Position numbers and translations under genes: made by a program
In this document: piece by piece, positions 1 to 5,543 of the stretch
How the letters are laid out: every line of letters starts with the position of its first letter
Numbering within the stretch: position 1 is the stretch's first letter
Assembly (NCBI GenBank): GCA_024762485.1
Contig: JANTHH010000167.1
Span: 1-6,063, forward strand
From: Chromatiales bacterium
GTDB lineage: Bacteria; Pseudomonadota; Gammaproteobacteria; Chromatiales; Chromatiaceae
Reading direction: 5' to 3'
DNA: 6,063 bases
The notes under the pieces: generated by a model
Database searches by the model: none
What the model was told of the DNA's origin: nothing
What the model saw: only the letters and a program-made list of their open reading frames with translations

Positions 1-988
1 TGGCAAAGGCGTAGGGCAGGTCCTCGATCACCAGTGCCGGACCGTCGGCACTGCCGAGGTGGAGATCGTTCTGTTCGGCACTGCTGATCTGGATCACTGC
101 CAATGCCTCGCAGCCGCCATCGGGCGATGGCCTGGCATCGACCACCCGACCGGCCCCCTGGCCGGATTCGCTGCTGGCGGAGAAAAGCTCCTCGCCAGGC
201 TGCGGGCAGCGGTCGCCAGGGATGCGGACGCGGTACATGCGGCGTTTCAGTTTCCCCAGGTACTGCATGCGGGCGACGATCTCCTGCCCGGTGTAGCAGC
301 CCTTGGTGAAGCTCACGCCATCGACCAGTTGCAGATTGGCCATCTGTGGCACGAAGGCCTCGGCGGTCTCGCTGACCACCGTGGGCAGGCCGGCGCGGAT
401 ATCGAGCAGCGGCCAGCTGTCAGGTGAGGCCGGCGTGGCGGTGGCGGCGGCCCGGGTCCAGAATTCCTGCATTGCCGCGGCGGGGGCGATCAGCTCGAAA
501 CGCGGCCGATCGCCGGGGATACGGATCACAGTGAATTCGCCCGTCTGGCTGACGCCGTTGTCGGCCGTCGGGGCCGGCCCCGGCAGCAGCGACTCGGCGC
601 AGTCGCCGGCGAGTCCGACACTGACCAGCTCGTCACTGGCGTCATCGAGCGTCACCTGGGCGCGCAGCACGAACATGCGCAGACGCTTGAGTATGGCCGG
701 CAGCACCTCCCGCGGCAGCTGCAGGTAGATGTCGTCACCGCGCTGGAACAGGCGGAAGGTGGCCAGCATGCGCCCCTTGGGGCTGCAGTAGCTGCTCATC
801 TGGGAATGGTTCGCGTCCACCTGGCGGATGTCGCTGGTCAGCTGGCCCTGCAGAAAGTCGCGCACATCGGCGCCGCTGGCGCGGATCAGGCCGAGATGGG
901 ACAGGTCGCTGAGGGCGCAGTCCGGCAACAGCGGGGCGCTCGCCAGGTCGGTATGTTCTTGCAGGAAGGCTTGCCAGTCGTTGTTCAT
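1..988 (-). CDS. ygfZ: YgfZ/GcvT-like folate-binding protein (3' end cut by window edge)
   Basis: Translating the minus strand from the ATG at 988 gives 329 codons with no stop before the left edge. The sequence ends in ...EDLPYAFA, which resembles the family's C-terminus, so probably only a few codons are missing. The family signature KGCYTGQEIVAR lies at residues 229-240, with Cys231 matching the conserved Cys that matters for E. coli YgfZ. Other family-like stretches are DFLQGQLTSDI (44-54) and SPKGRMLATF (69-78). E. coli YgfZ is 326 residues. From family knowledge, YgfZ is a cytosolic tetrahydrofolate-binding relative of GcvT that supports Fe-S enzymes such as the tRNA methylthiotransferase MiaB. 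The gene lies 39 bp after the cupin gene on the same strand, so co-transcription is likely. The ribosome binding site is weak (GGAA about 8 nt upstream). Family assignment is firm; the precise role is inferred. Confidence 0.93.
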   Translation of the reverse strand, partial: MNNDWQAFLQEHTDLASAPLLPDCALSDLSHLGLIRASGADVRDFLQGQLTSDIRQVDANHSQMSSYCSPKGRMLATFRLFQRGDDIYLQLPREVLPAILKRLRMFVLRAQVTLDDASDELVSVGLAGDCAESLLPGPAPTADNGVSQTGEFTVIRIPGDRPRFELIAPAAAMQEFWTRAAATATPASPDSWPLLDIRAGLPTVVSETAEAFVPQMANLQLVDGVSFTKGCYTGQEIVARMQYLGKLKRRMYRVRIPGDRCPQPGEELFSASSESGQGAGRVVDARPSPDGGCEALAVIQISSAEQNDLHLGSADGPALVIEDLPYAFA

Positions 989-1027
989 GGTCGCGGTTCC
1001 GGTGGGGGTAGAGGTTCGCGGATCTGT

Positions 1028-1582
1028 TCAGCTGCGCAGCGGCGTGCGTTTCTGGCTACGTCCACGCGGTGAGGTGCGCCACCACTGCACATGGCTGTCC
1101 TCGTTGGTGACTGCATCGTGGTCCTGATAGTGCTGCTCACCGTTCGCGCCGAGGGTCAGGAAACCCCAGTTCTTCACCTTGGGGGTATGCATGAACAGGG
1201 TCCACGCCTCGCGTTTCTCCGGCAGCACGATGCGGTGAAAGTCGTGGCCGCTGATGCGGTTGAGGGCACCGGGGCGCAGGGTGCGTTCCACCACCGCCGG
1301 TCCGGCTGCCTGCTGTTCCAGGCGCAGCTCCTTGTAGCCGCCACACAGCACCAGCCCCAAGGCATGGGTCCAGGGGTGGTCATGTAGTCCGCGGTCGGGA
1401 TCGCTGTCGAGAAAGCGGTGCAGGTAGAGACGCCTGCCGCCGGGCAGGCGCAGCAGTGCGTAACGCTCCAGATAGGGCTCGCCGTTGTTGCCGTTGATGA
1501 TGCGGCAGCGCAGCCAGCCGGACAGCCAGTACAGCACACGCGCAAAGACAGAGGGGTTTCTTGGAATGTCCGAAGTGTTCAT
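1028..1582 (-). CDS. Small cupin-domain protein, function unknown
   Basis: This 184-residue protein begins MNTSDIPRNP. I chose the ATG at 1582 because the longer reading frame (to 1645) would run into the start of the divergent exoribonuclease gene. A cupin metal-site motif is visible: GLHDHPWTHALGLVLCGGYKE at about 65-85, with His67, His69 and Glu85 as candidate ligands. A second half-motif follows at ISGHDFHRIVLPE (110-122), with His113 or His116. The segment EAWTLFMHTPKVKNWGFLT (125-143) resembles uncharacterised single-domain cupins whose HxHPW motif is followed by a GGY turn. There is no signal peptide; a short hydrophobic stretch near residues 12-24 is too polar and short to call a membrane segment. 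The substrate cannot be inferred. It is upstream of ygfZ on the same strand, probably in one operon. The C-terminal tail is Arg/Lys/Ser-rich. Confidence 0.8.
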   Translation of the reverse strand: MNTSDIPRNPSVFARVLYWLSGWLRCRIINGNNGEPYLERYALLRLPGGRRLYLHRFLDSDPDRGLHDHPWTHALGLVLCGGYKELRLEQQAAGPAVVERTLRPGALNRISGHDFHRIVLPEKREAWTLFMHTPKVKNWGFLTLGANGEQHYQDHDAVTNEDSHVQWWRTSPRGRSQKRTPLRS

Positions 1583-1631
1583 CAGGACGGTATCATAGCG
1601 GATTCGCCGTCCGACAAAACCCGGAGTTTTC
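1583..1631. promoter_or_regulatory. Short divergent promoter region between the cupin gene and the RNB nuclease gene
   Basis: Only 49 bp separate the two divergent starts. The sequence TATCATA at 1591-1597 gives a near-consensus -10 box on either strand (TATCAT plus, TATGAT minus). On the minus strand this box lies about 10 bp from the cupin ATG, so its transcript would have almost no leader. No convincing -35 box is present at the right spacing on either strand. The RNB gene has a GGAG ribosome binding site at 1623-1626, 5 nt before its GTG. The promoter calls are tentative; the region's role as the shared upstream region follows from gene orientation. Confidence 0.35.
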
Positions 1632-3446
1632 GTGCCCGATTTCAAACTCAGCCCAGGCAGTCTCGTGCTCTACAAATCCAGCCCGGCGCAGGTTGTCGCC
1701 ATCGCCGACAAGATCGAGATTGCCCTGCCGGCCGGCAAGAACAAGCGGGTGCGGGACAAGGACATCACGCCCCTGCACCCGGGGCCGGTGAGCAGCCTGG
1801 CGGCGCTCGATGCGGGCACGCCGGCCATCGACGAGGCCTGGGAGCTGCTCGAGGGCGAGGAGGCCACGCTGGCCGATCTCGCCGAGCTGCTGTACGGCGA
1901 ATTCACACCGGCCAGTGCCTGGGGCGCCTGGCAGCTGGTGGCCGACGGCCTGTATTTCGAGGGCACCCCCGAGCGGATCATTCCGCGCAGCGCCGCGCAG
2001 GTCGAGGGCGAGCAGGCCCAGCGCGACGCAAAGCTGAATGCCGAGCGCGAGTGGAACGCGTTCATCGCCCGTGTGGAGGCCGGCGAGCTGGAGGATGGCG
2101 ACCGCAAGCGCCTGGCCGAGGTGGAGCGGGTGGCGCTGGGTACCAGCGAGCACAGCCGCATCCTGCAGACCTTCGAGGTGGCCGAGAACCCGGAGAGCGC
2201 ACACCGTTTCCTGGTGCGCTGCGGTTACTGGGATGCCGAGCACAACCCCCACCCCGGGCGCGAGGGCGCCCAGCTCGGTGCGCCGGCGCTGAGTGTCCCC
2301 GAGCTGCCGGCGGAGAAGCGGGTGGACCTCACCCATCTGCCGGCCTTCGCCATCGACGACGAGGGCAACCAGGACCCGGACGACGCCATCAGTGTCGACG
2401 GCGACCGCGTCTGGGTGCATGTCGCCGACGTTGCCGCGCTGGTCACGCCCGACAGCGAGCTCGACCTCGCCGCCCGCGAGCGCAGTGCCAACCTCTACCT
2501 GCCGGAGGCCATCCATCCCATGCTGCCGCCCGCGGTCACCCACCAGCTCGGTCTCGGGCTGGCCGAGGAATCGCCGGCCCTGTCCATCGGGTTCCGCTAT
2601 GCGGACGGTGAGCTCGGCGACATCGAGGTGGTGCCCAGCCGCGTTCGCGTCACCCGCACCACCTACGAGGCGGCCGAGTCCATGCTCGACGAGGGCGATC
2701 TGGGCAGGCTGCGCGCAATCACCGACGATTTCCGCGCCGCACGCAAGGCGCGGGGCGCGGCCAGCATCAATCTGCCGGAGGTGAGCATCCGGGTGATCGA
2801 CGGCGAGGTGGTGATCCGCCCATTGCCGCGACTCGACTCCCGGTCACTGGTGACCGATGCCATGCTGATGGCCGGCGAGGCCGTGGCACGGCTGGCCCTC
2901 GCCGAGGGCCTGGCCATCCCCTATGCCATCCAGCCGCCACCGGACAAGTCCGAGCAACCCAGCAGCATGGCCGAGAGCTTCGCCTACCGCCGCTTCTTCA
3001 AGGCCAGCAAGACGGTGCTTGAACCCGGCCTGCATGCCGGCCTGGGTCTCGAGGCCTACAGCCGCACCACCAGCCCGCTGCGCCGTTACCAGGACCTGGT
3101 CACCCATCAGCAGCTGCGTGCACTGGTCACCGGTGGCGAGCCCCTGGCACAGGAACAGATTGCCGAACGCATCGCCGCCGCCAACGCGGTCACCGGCATC
3201 ATCCGTCGCAGCGAGCGCAACTCGAACCTGCACTGGAAACTGGTCTACCTGCAGCGCAACCCCAAGTGGGAAGGCGATGCCGTGGTGGTCGGCCTGGAGG
3301 GGCGCAAGGCCGCCATCATCATCCCCGAGCTCGCCTTCGAGACCAAGATACGCCTGCAGGAAGGCATGGAACTGGACCAGACCCTGCGTCTCTCACTGAC
3401 CGGTGTCGACCTCCCGGCACAGACCGCCCGCTTCAGGGTACTGTGA
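1632..3446 (+). CDS. RNB-family 3'-5' exoribonuclease (RNase II/R-like, atypical N-terminus)
   Basis: The product is 604 residues from a GTG start, supported by GGAG 5 nt upstream. The RNB catalytic signature is complete: AIDDEGNQDPDDAI (240-253) holds four aspartates at 242, 248, 250 and 251 with the spacing of E. coli RNase II D201/D207/D209/D210. The second signature TSPLRRYQDLVTHQQL (480-495) carries the arginines near the active site. RNB proteins degrade single-stranded RNA processively to 5'-nucleotides in the cytosol using Mg2+. The last ~60 residues, from about 546, are plausibly an S1-like barrel. The first 230 residues do not look like the paired cold-shock domains of E. coli RNase II. 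They start with a small beta-rich segment (9-50), then a winged-helix-like stretch (about 65-112), as described for the Deinococcus/cyanobacterial type. E. coli RNase II is 644 residues and RNase R about 813. The family is firm; calling it rnb or rnr would be unsafe. Confidence 0.93.
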   Translation: MPDFKLSPGSLVLYKSSPAQVVAIADKIEIALPAGKNKRVRDKDITPLHPGPVSSLAALDAGTPAIDEAWELLEGEEATLADLAELLYGEFTPASAWGAWQLVADGLYFEGTPERIIPRSAAQVEGEQAQRDAKLNAEREWNAFIARVEAGELEDGDRKRLAEVERVALGTSEHSRILQTFEVAENPESAHRFLVRCGYWDAEHNPHPGREGAQLGAPALSVPELPAEKRVDLTHLPAFAIDDEGNQDPDDAISVDGDRVWVHVADVAALVTPDSELDLAARERSANLYLPEAIHPMLPPAVTHQLGLGLAEESPALSIGFRYADGELGDIEVVPSRVRVTRTTYEAAESMLDEGDLGRLRAITDDFRAARKARGAASINLPEVSIRVIDGEVVIRPLPRLDSRSLVTDAMLMAGEAVARLALAEGLAIPYAIQPPPDKSEQPSSMAESFAYRRFFKASKTVLEPGLHAGLGLEAYSRTTSPLRRYQDLVTHQQLRALVTGGEPLAQEQIAERIAAANAVTGIIRRSERNSNLHWKLVYLQRNPKWEGDAVVVGLEGRKAAIIIPELAFETKIRLQEGMELDQTLRLSLTGVDLPAQTARFRVL

Positions 3447-3476
3447 GTCCAGTGGCCAATCCGTTAGAATCGACGC
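3442..3476 (+). promoter_or_regulatory. Probable stable-RNA promoter for the tRNA-Ser cluster
   Basis: A good -10 box, TAGAAT (3465-3470), is followed by a very GC-rich stretch (CGACGCCCCGCG), the kind of discriminator typical of tRNA and rRNA promoters under growth-rate or stringent control. It starts just after the exoribonuclease stop codon, and about 60 bp of leader separate it from the first tRNA-Ser copy. The -35 region (TGTGAG, 3442-3447, 17-bp spacer) is poor, so this rests on the -10 box, the discriminator and the position. No comparably good promoter is visible directly ahead of the intact tRNA copy. Confidence 0.45.
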
Positions 3477-3494
3477 CCCGCGGGCTGGTAGGTA

Positions 3495-3554
3495 CCAGGG
3501 ACGGCTGCCAGTGATGCAGCAGATAAGAGTTTTATTGGAGAGGTGCCAGAGTGG
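3495..3554 (+). repeat. Repeat unit A: tRNA-Ser leader plus first 18 nt of the tRNA
   Basis: This stretch matches 3633-3691 almost base for base; the differences are a few substitutions (e.g. ACGG/ATGG, GTGAT/GCGAT) and one indel. It comprises a leader ending in GTTTTATT and then the tRNA start GGAGAGGTGCCAGAGTGG at 3537-3554. After 3554 the similarity to the tRNA stops within the D-arm and unrelated sequence follows. Confidence 0.85.
3537..3554 (+). pseudogene. tRNA-Ser remnant A (5' 18 nt only)
   Basis: The acceptor 5' strand and the start of the D-arm match the intact tRNA-Ser at 3870 exactly for 18 nt, then diverge (GTGAGGTCTGACC in place of CCGAATGGGACGC). There is no anticodon arm, T-arm or 3' acceptor strand, so it cannot make a tRNA. 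The matching leader upstream argues for a real duplicated gene start rather than a chance match. Confidence 0.75.
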
Positions 3555-3567
3555 GTGAGGTCTGACC

Positions 3568-3622
3568 GTTTGCCCGGTGGGCAAACGCAGCAGCCCGAAG
3601 GCCCGGCCAGGGAAGGCCGGGC
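3568..3622 (+). repeat. Two perfect 8-bp hairpins in the spacer after remnant A
   Basis: GTTTGCCC (3568-3575) pairs with GGGCAAAC (3579-3586) across a 3-nt GGT loop. GCCCGGCC (3601-3608) pairs with GGCCGGGC (3615-3622) across the 6-nt loop AGGGAA. Both stems are perfect. Neither is followed by a T-run, so they are not standard Rho-independent terminators. They sit exactly where the rest of tRNA copy A would be expected. Confidence 0.7.
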
Positions 3623-3632
3623 TGGGTGCGCT

Positions 3633-3691
3633 CCAGGGATGGCTGCCAGCGATGCAGTAGAAAAGAGTTTATTGGAGAGGTGCCAGAGTGG
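3633..3691 (+). repeat. Repeat unit B: second copy of the tRNA-Ser leader and gene start
   Basis: Near-identical to 3495-3554, giving a unit spacing of about 137 bp. It includes the leader CCAGGGATGGCTGCCAGCG... and runs into a second tRNA-Ser start at 3674. In this unit the tRNA match continues far beyond the 18 nt seen in unit A. Confidence 0.85.
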
Positions 3692-3745
3692 CCGAATGGG
3701 ACGCACTCGAAATGCGTTGACCCCTTGCGGGGTCCGAGGGTTCGA
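3674..3745 (+). pseudogene. tRNA-Ser(CGA) remnant B, truncated in the T-loop
   Basis: All 72 nt are identical to the first 72 nt of the intact tRNA at 3870. They include the D-arm, the anticodon loop with CGA at 3708-3710, the long variable arm characteristic of tRNA-Ser, the 5' strand of the T-stem and the loop start TTCGA. The 3' T-stem, the 3' acceptor strand and CCA are then absent, replaced by a hairpin-rich sequence. It cannot be charged as a tRNA unless the intervening sequence were somehow removed, for which I see no evidence. The absence of any base change suggests recent duplication or gene conversion with copy C. Confidence 0.85.
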
Positions 3746-3833
3746 CCAGGCGCGCAGCGCCGCAGGACGTTGGAGCGTAGCGACGACGCCCCGCAGGGGT
3801 GAGGGCAAAGCCCGAATCAATCCCGACCGGGGA
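3746..3833 (+). repeat. Chain of compact hairpins inserted after the T-loop of remnant B
   Basis: Several short stem-loops follow one another. GGCGC-GCA-GCGCC is at 3749-3761, GCGT...ACGC (7-nt loop) at 3775-3789, CCCC-GCA-GGGG at 3789-3799, GGGC-AAA-GCCC at 3803-3813, and TCCC-GACCG-GGGA at 3821-3833. Several have three-base loops of the GNA or AAA kind, which are unusually stable in single-stranded DNA and RNA. No open reading frame of note lies here, and there is no terminator T-run. I do not recognise it as a named repeat family. Confidence 0.65.
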
Positions 3834-3869
3834 CACAAGTTCGGAAGTCAGTTGGTAAGACAGTTTATT

Positions 3870-3959
3870 GGAGAGGTGCCAGAGTGGCCGAATGGGACGC
3901 ACTCGAAATGCGTTGACCCCTTGCGGGGTCCGAGGGTTCGAATCCCTCCCTCTCCGCCA
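3870..3959 (+). tRNA. tRNA-Ser, anticodon CGA (intact)
   Basis: This is a complete 90-nt class II tRNA. The acceptor stem GGAGAGG (3870-3876) pairs with CCTCTCC (3949-3955), followed by discriminator G and encoded CCA (3957-3959). The anticodon stem ACGCA/TGCGT encloses loop CTCGAAA, with anticodon CGA at 3904-3906, reading the UCG codon. The long variable arm GACCCC-TTGC-GGGGTC (3915-3930) and G discriminator are serine identity features. The T-arm is GAGGG-TTCGAAT-CCCTC (3932-3948). It is the only complete copy of three in the cluster and ends just before a strong terminator. Its transcript probably starts upstream of the two broken copies, so 5' processing by RNase P would be needed to free it. 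Confidence 0.97.
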
Positions 3960-3964
3960 AACCG

Positions 3965-3993
3965 AAAAAAGCCGCCCGCTGGGCGGCTTTTTT
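3965..3993. terminator. Strong bidirectional Rho-independent terminator
   Basis: A perfect 7-bp stem, GCCGCCC/GGGCGGC (3971-3977 and 3981-3987) with a GCT loop, is flanked by A6 (3965-3970) and T6 (3988-3993). It therefore works for plus-strand transcription from the tRNA-Ser cluster, 5 nt after CCA, and for minus-strand transcription coming from intI, about 100 bp past its stop codon. Confidence 0.93.
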
Positions 3994-4094
3994 ATTTGTG
4001 GACTATGGAAAGGACGAGAACCCAAGCTCAGGGTGCAACCAGGCAGCATTCGCCGCCATCATCCAATGGGTAGGGCGGTGCTTCGAGCCTCCGC
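3994..4094. other. Short spacer between tRNA terminator and intI stop; no gene seen
   Basis: No credible coding region, repeat copy or RNA gene is visible. An imperfect inverted repeat at 4071-4097 (TAGGgCGG with CCGCCTA, inner stem GCT/AGC) overlaps the end of intI but lacks a T-run on either strand. Confidence 0.5.
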
Positions 4095-5477
4095 CTACAA
4101 GCGGTCCAGTGGGCTTTTAGTCCCCTGGCTGCCGATCCCCGCAACATGGGTATAGATCATGGTGGTGCTCACATCCGCGTGCCCGAGCAATGTCTGCACG
4201 GTGCGTATGTCGGAACCCGACTGGATCAGATGCGTGGCAAAGGAATGACGCAGGGTATGACTGGTCACCCGTTTGCAGATGCCAGCCTGGCGGGCGGCGG
4301 CACGGACTGCTTTTTGTACGACGGACTGATGGATGTGATGCCGGCGCATCACCCCGGTGCGTGGATCCTGCGCGATCCGGCTCGCCGGGAACAGATACTG
4401 CCAGCGTAATTCCGTGTCGGCGTTGGGATACTTGCGCGCGAGCGCATCCGGCAGGTAGACCGCACCAAAGCCCGCCGCCAGGTCGCGTGCATGCAGCGCC
4501 TCGACCGCGGCAACCTGACTTTCCAGCAAGGGCTGCAGGATCTCGGGCATAGGCACGCTGCGATCCTTGCCGCCCTTGCCCATGCGCACAATGATCTGGC
4601 GATAGTCGAAATCCAGTTCCATCACGCGCAGGCGAACGCATTCCATCACGCGCAGCCCGGTGCCGTACATCAATCTGATCATTAGCGACGAGCGCCCGTG
4701 CAGATGCCTGAACAACGTCTGAACCTCAGCCTGGCTCAACACCGTAGGCAGCCGCCGCGGCCGGTTGGCGTGGCGAAAAGAACCAATTTCTCCCAACGGC
4801 CGCTCCAGCACCTGAGCAAAGATAAAAACCAGTGCATTCAGTGCCTGCGCCTGGGTGGCGCTGGCTACTTTGCGTTTCAACGCCAGATGCTCTAAAAAAG
4901 AGGCAACCGCTCGCTCGGCGCCGACAAAGGGATCCTTGGCTCCATGAAACAGGATGTAACGATTCACCCAGCCGAGGTATGTCTTCTCGGTGTTCACCGA
5001 ATACCCCCGGGTACGCATCACCGCCAGAAAACGCCGGTAATGATCCGGGAAGCGCGCACCCAGCGGGTTGTCCGCAACAGCGACTGCCTTGTCGATCATC
5101 TCGTAGGTACGCGCCAGGGTAGGGTGGTCGGACCCAAGTGCCGCACTGCCCTGAATCCAGGCATCCCAGTCAAACCCGGCCGCCCATTCCAGCCGGAGGT
5201 GCTGGGCAAACAGCAAACGCAAGGCGTCCGCCTGCTGACGAAACCGCCAGTCCTGCGTCAGCGGGTCGCGACCCTGCGCCTCCAGCCAGCGGGTGACTGT
5301 CTCCGCCGAATGCTCGCGCAATCGCAGATCAGGACAAGACCGCATGAAGGACTCGGCATGGCGTCGATACCACGGCCGCGCCTTCTCGGGGATACGGAAC
5401 AGGCGCAGCGTCTCAAAATAGGCACGCCAGAAGCGCGCCACGCGCGGGTCCTCGGGGGTGTGATCTCGATCGGACAT
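4095..5477 (-). CDS. intI: Integron integrase (tyrosine recombinase) with N-terminal extension
   Basis: IntI inserts and excises gene cassettes by recombining attC sites with attI. The chosen start, ATG at 5477 (MSDRDHTPED, 460 residues), has GGAGGT (5484-5489) 6 nt upstream; the in-frame ATG at 5483 abuts that site and is too close. Catalytic residues are all present: Arg276 (YGTGLR), Lys301/Lys304 (GKGGKDR), His407 and Arg410 (HTLRHS), His433 (LLGH) and nucleophile Tyr442 (MIYTHV). The segment at about 335-395, containing YLPDALARKYPNA, LRWQYLFPAS and RRHHIHQSVVQKAV, is the IntI-specific insertion that separates integron integrases from XerC/D and is used to bind folded attC. The usual core-binding domain begins near 143 (FPDHYRRFLAVMRTRG). 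Residues 1-140 are additional: common IntI proteins are about 320-340 residues. That extension looks helical and may be a second SAM-like domain. The gene faces away from the cassette, as in classical integrons. Confidence 0.96.
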   Translation of the reverse strand: MSDRDHTPEDPRVARFWRAYFETLRLFRIPEKARPWYRRHAESFMRSCPDLRLREHSAETVTRWLEAQGRDPLTQDWRFRQQADALRLLFAQHLRLEWAAGFDWDAWIQGSAALGSDHPTLARTYEMIDKAVAVADNPLGARFPDHYRRFLAVMRTRGYSVNTEKTYLGWVNRYILFHGAKDPFVGAERAVASFLEHLALKRKVASATQAQALNALVFIFAQVLERPLGEIGSFRHANRPRRLPTVLSQAEVQTLFRHLHGRSSLMIRLMYGTGLRVMECVRLRVMELDFDYRQIIVRMGKGGKDRSVPMPEILQPLLESQVAAVEALHARDLAAGFGAVYLPDALARKYPNADTELRWQYLFPASRIAQDPRTGVMRRHHIHQSVVQKAVRAAARQAGICKRVTSHTLRHSFATHLIQSGSDIRTVQTLLGHADVSTTMIYTHVAGIGSQGTKSPLDRL

Positions 5478-5514
5478 GGGCATACCTCCGTGTCTGCCGG
5501 CTCGATGGAGAACA

Positions 5515-5543
5515 AGAGTAGAACAAATGGCTACATATCGCAA
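5515..5543 (-). promoter_or_regulatory. Candidate intI promoter
   Basis: On the minus strand, TTGCGA (5538-5543) and TACTCT (5515-5520) are separated by exactly 17 bp, and the start codon lies about 38 bp further on. Both boxes are imperfect (about 4/6 and 3/6). The -35 box falls inside the left attI direct repeat, so integrase bound at attI could repress its own gene; that is inference. I see no CTG-N10-CAG LexA box between intI and the cassette. Confidence 0.4.

Noticed and set aside
59..1127. Plus-strand open frames over the left end
   Set aside because: They are antisense to ygfZ, whose conserved KGCYTGQEIVAR motif fixes the coding strand.
1418..2611. A 397-codon open frame on the plus strand and a 316-codon frame on the minus strand over the exoribonuclease gene
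   Set aside because: Shadow frames of a high-GC gene: their compositions are rich in Arg/Gly/Ala/Pro or low-complexity, while the overlapping frame carries a complete RNB catalytic domain.
3847..3861. D-arm-like sequence GTC-AGTTGGTAA-GAC just before the intact tRNA
   Set aside because: No acceptor, anticodon or T-arm partners can be assembled around it; a 3-bp stem is easily due to chance.
3495..3960. CRISPR-like array from the spaced repeats
   Set aside because: Only three units of unequal length and spacing; the repeat is a tRNA gene start and no cas gene is present.
4071..4097. Inverted repeat overlapping the intI stop codon as a possible intI terminator or attC remnant
   Set aside because: It has a bulge, a long partly paired loop, no T-run on the minus strand and no GTTRRRY core; the terminator at 3965-3993 serves intI better.
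3464..4155. Several apparent small proteins on both strands across the tRNA cluster, including an antisense peptide containing RDSNPRTPQGVNAFRV
   Set aside because: They are translations of tRNA-Ser sequence and its repeats; this antisense peptide is a familiar false gene beside tRNA-Ser. No ribosome binding site or family match supports them.
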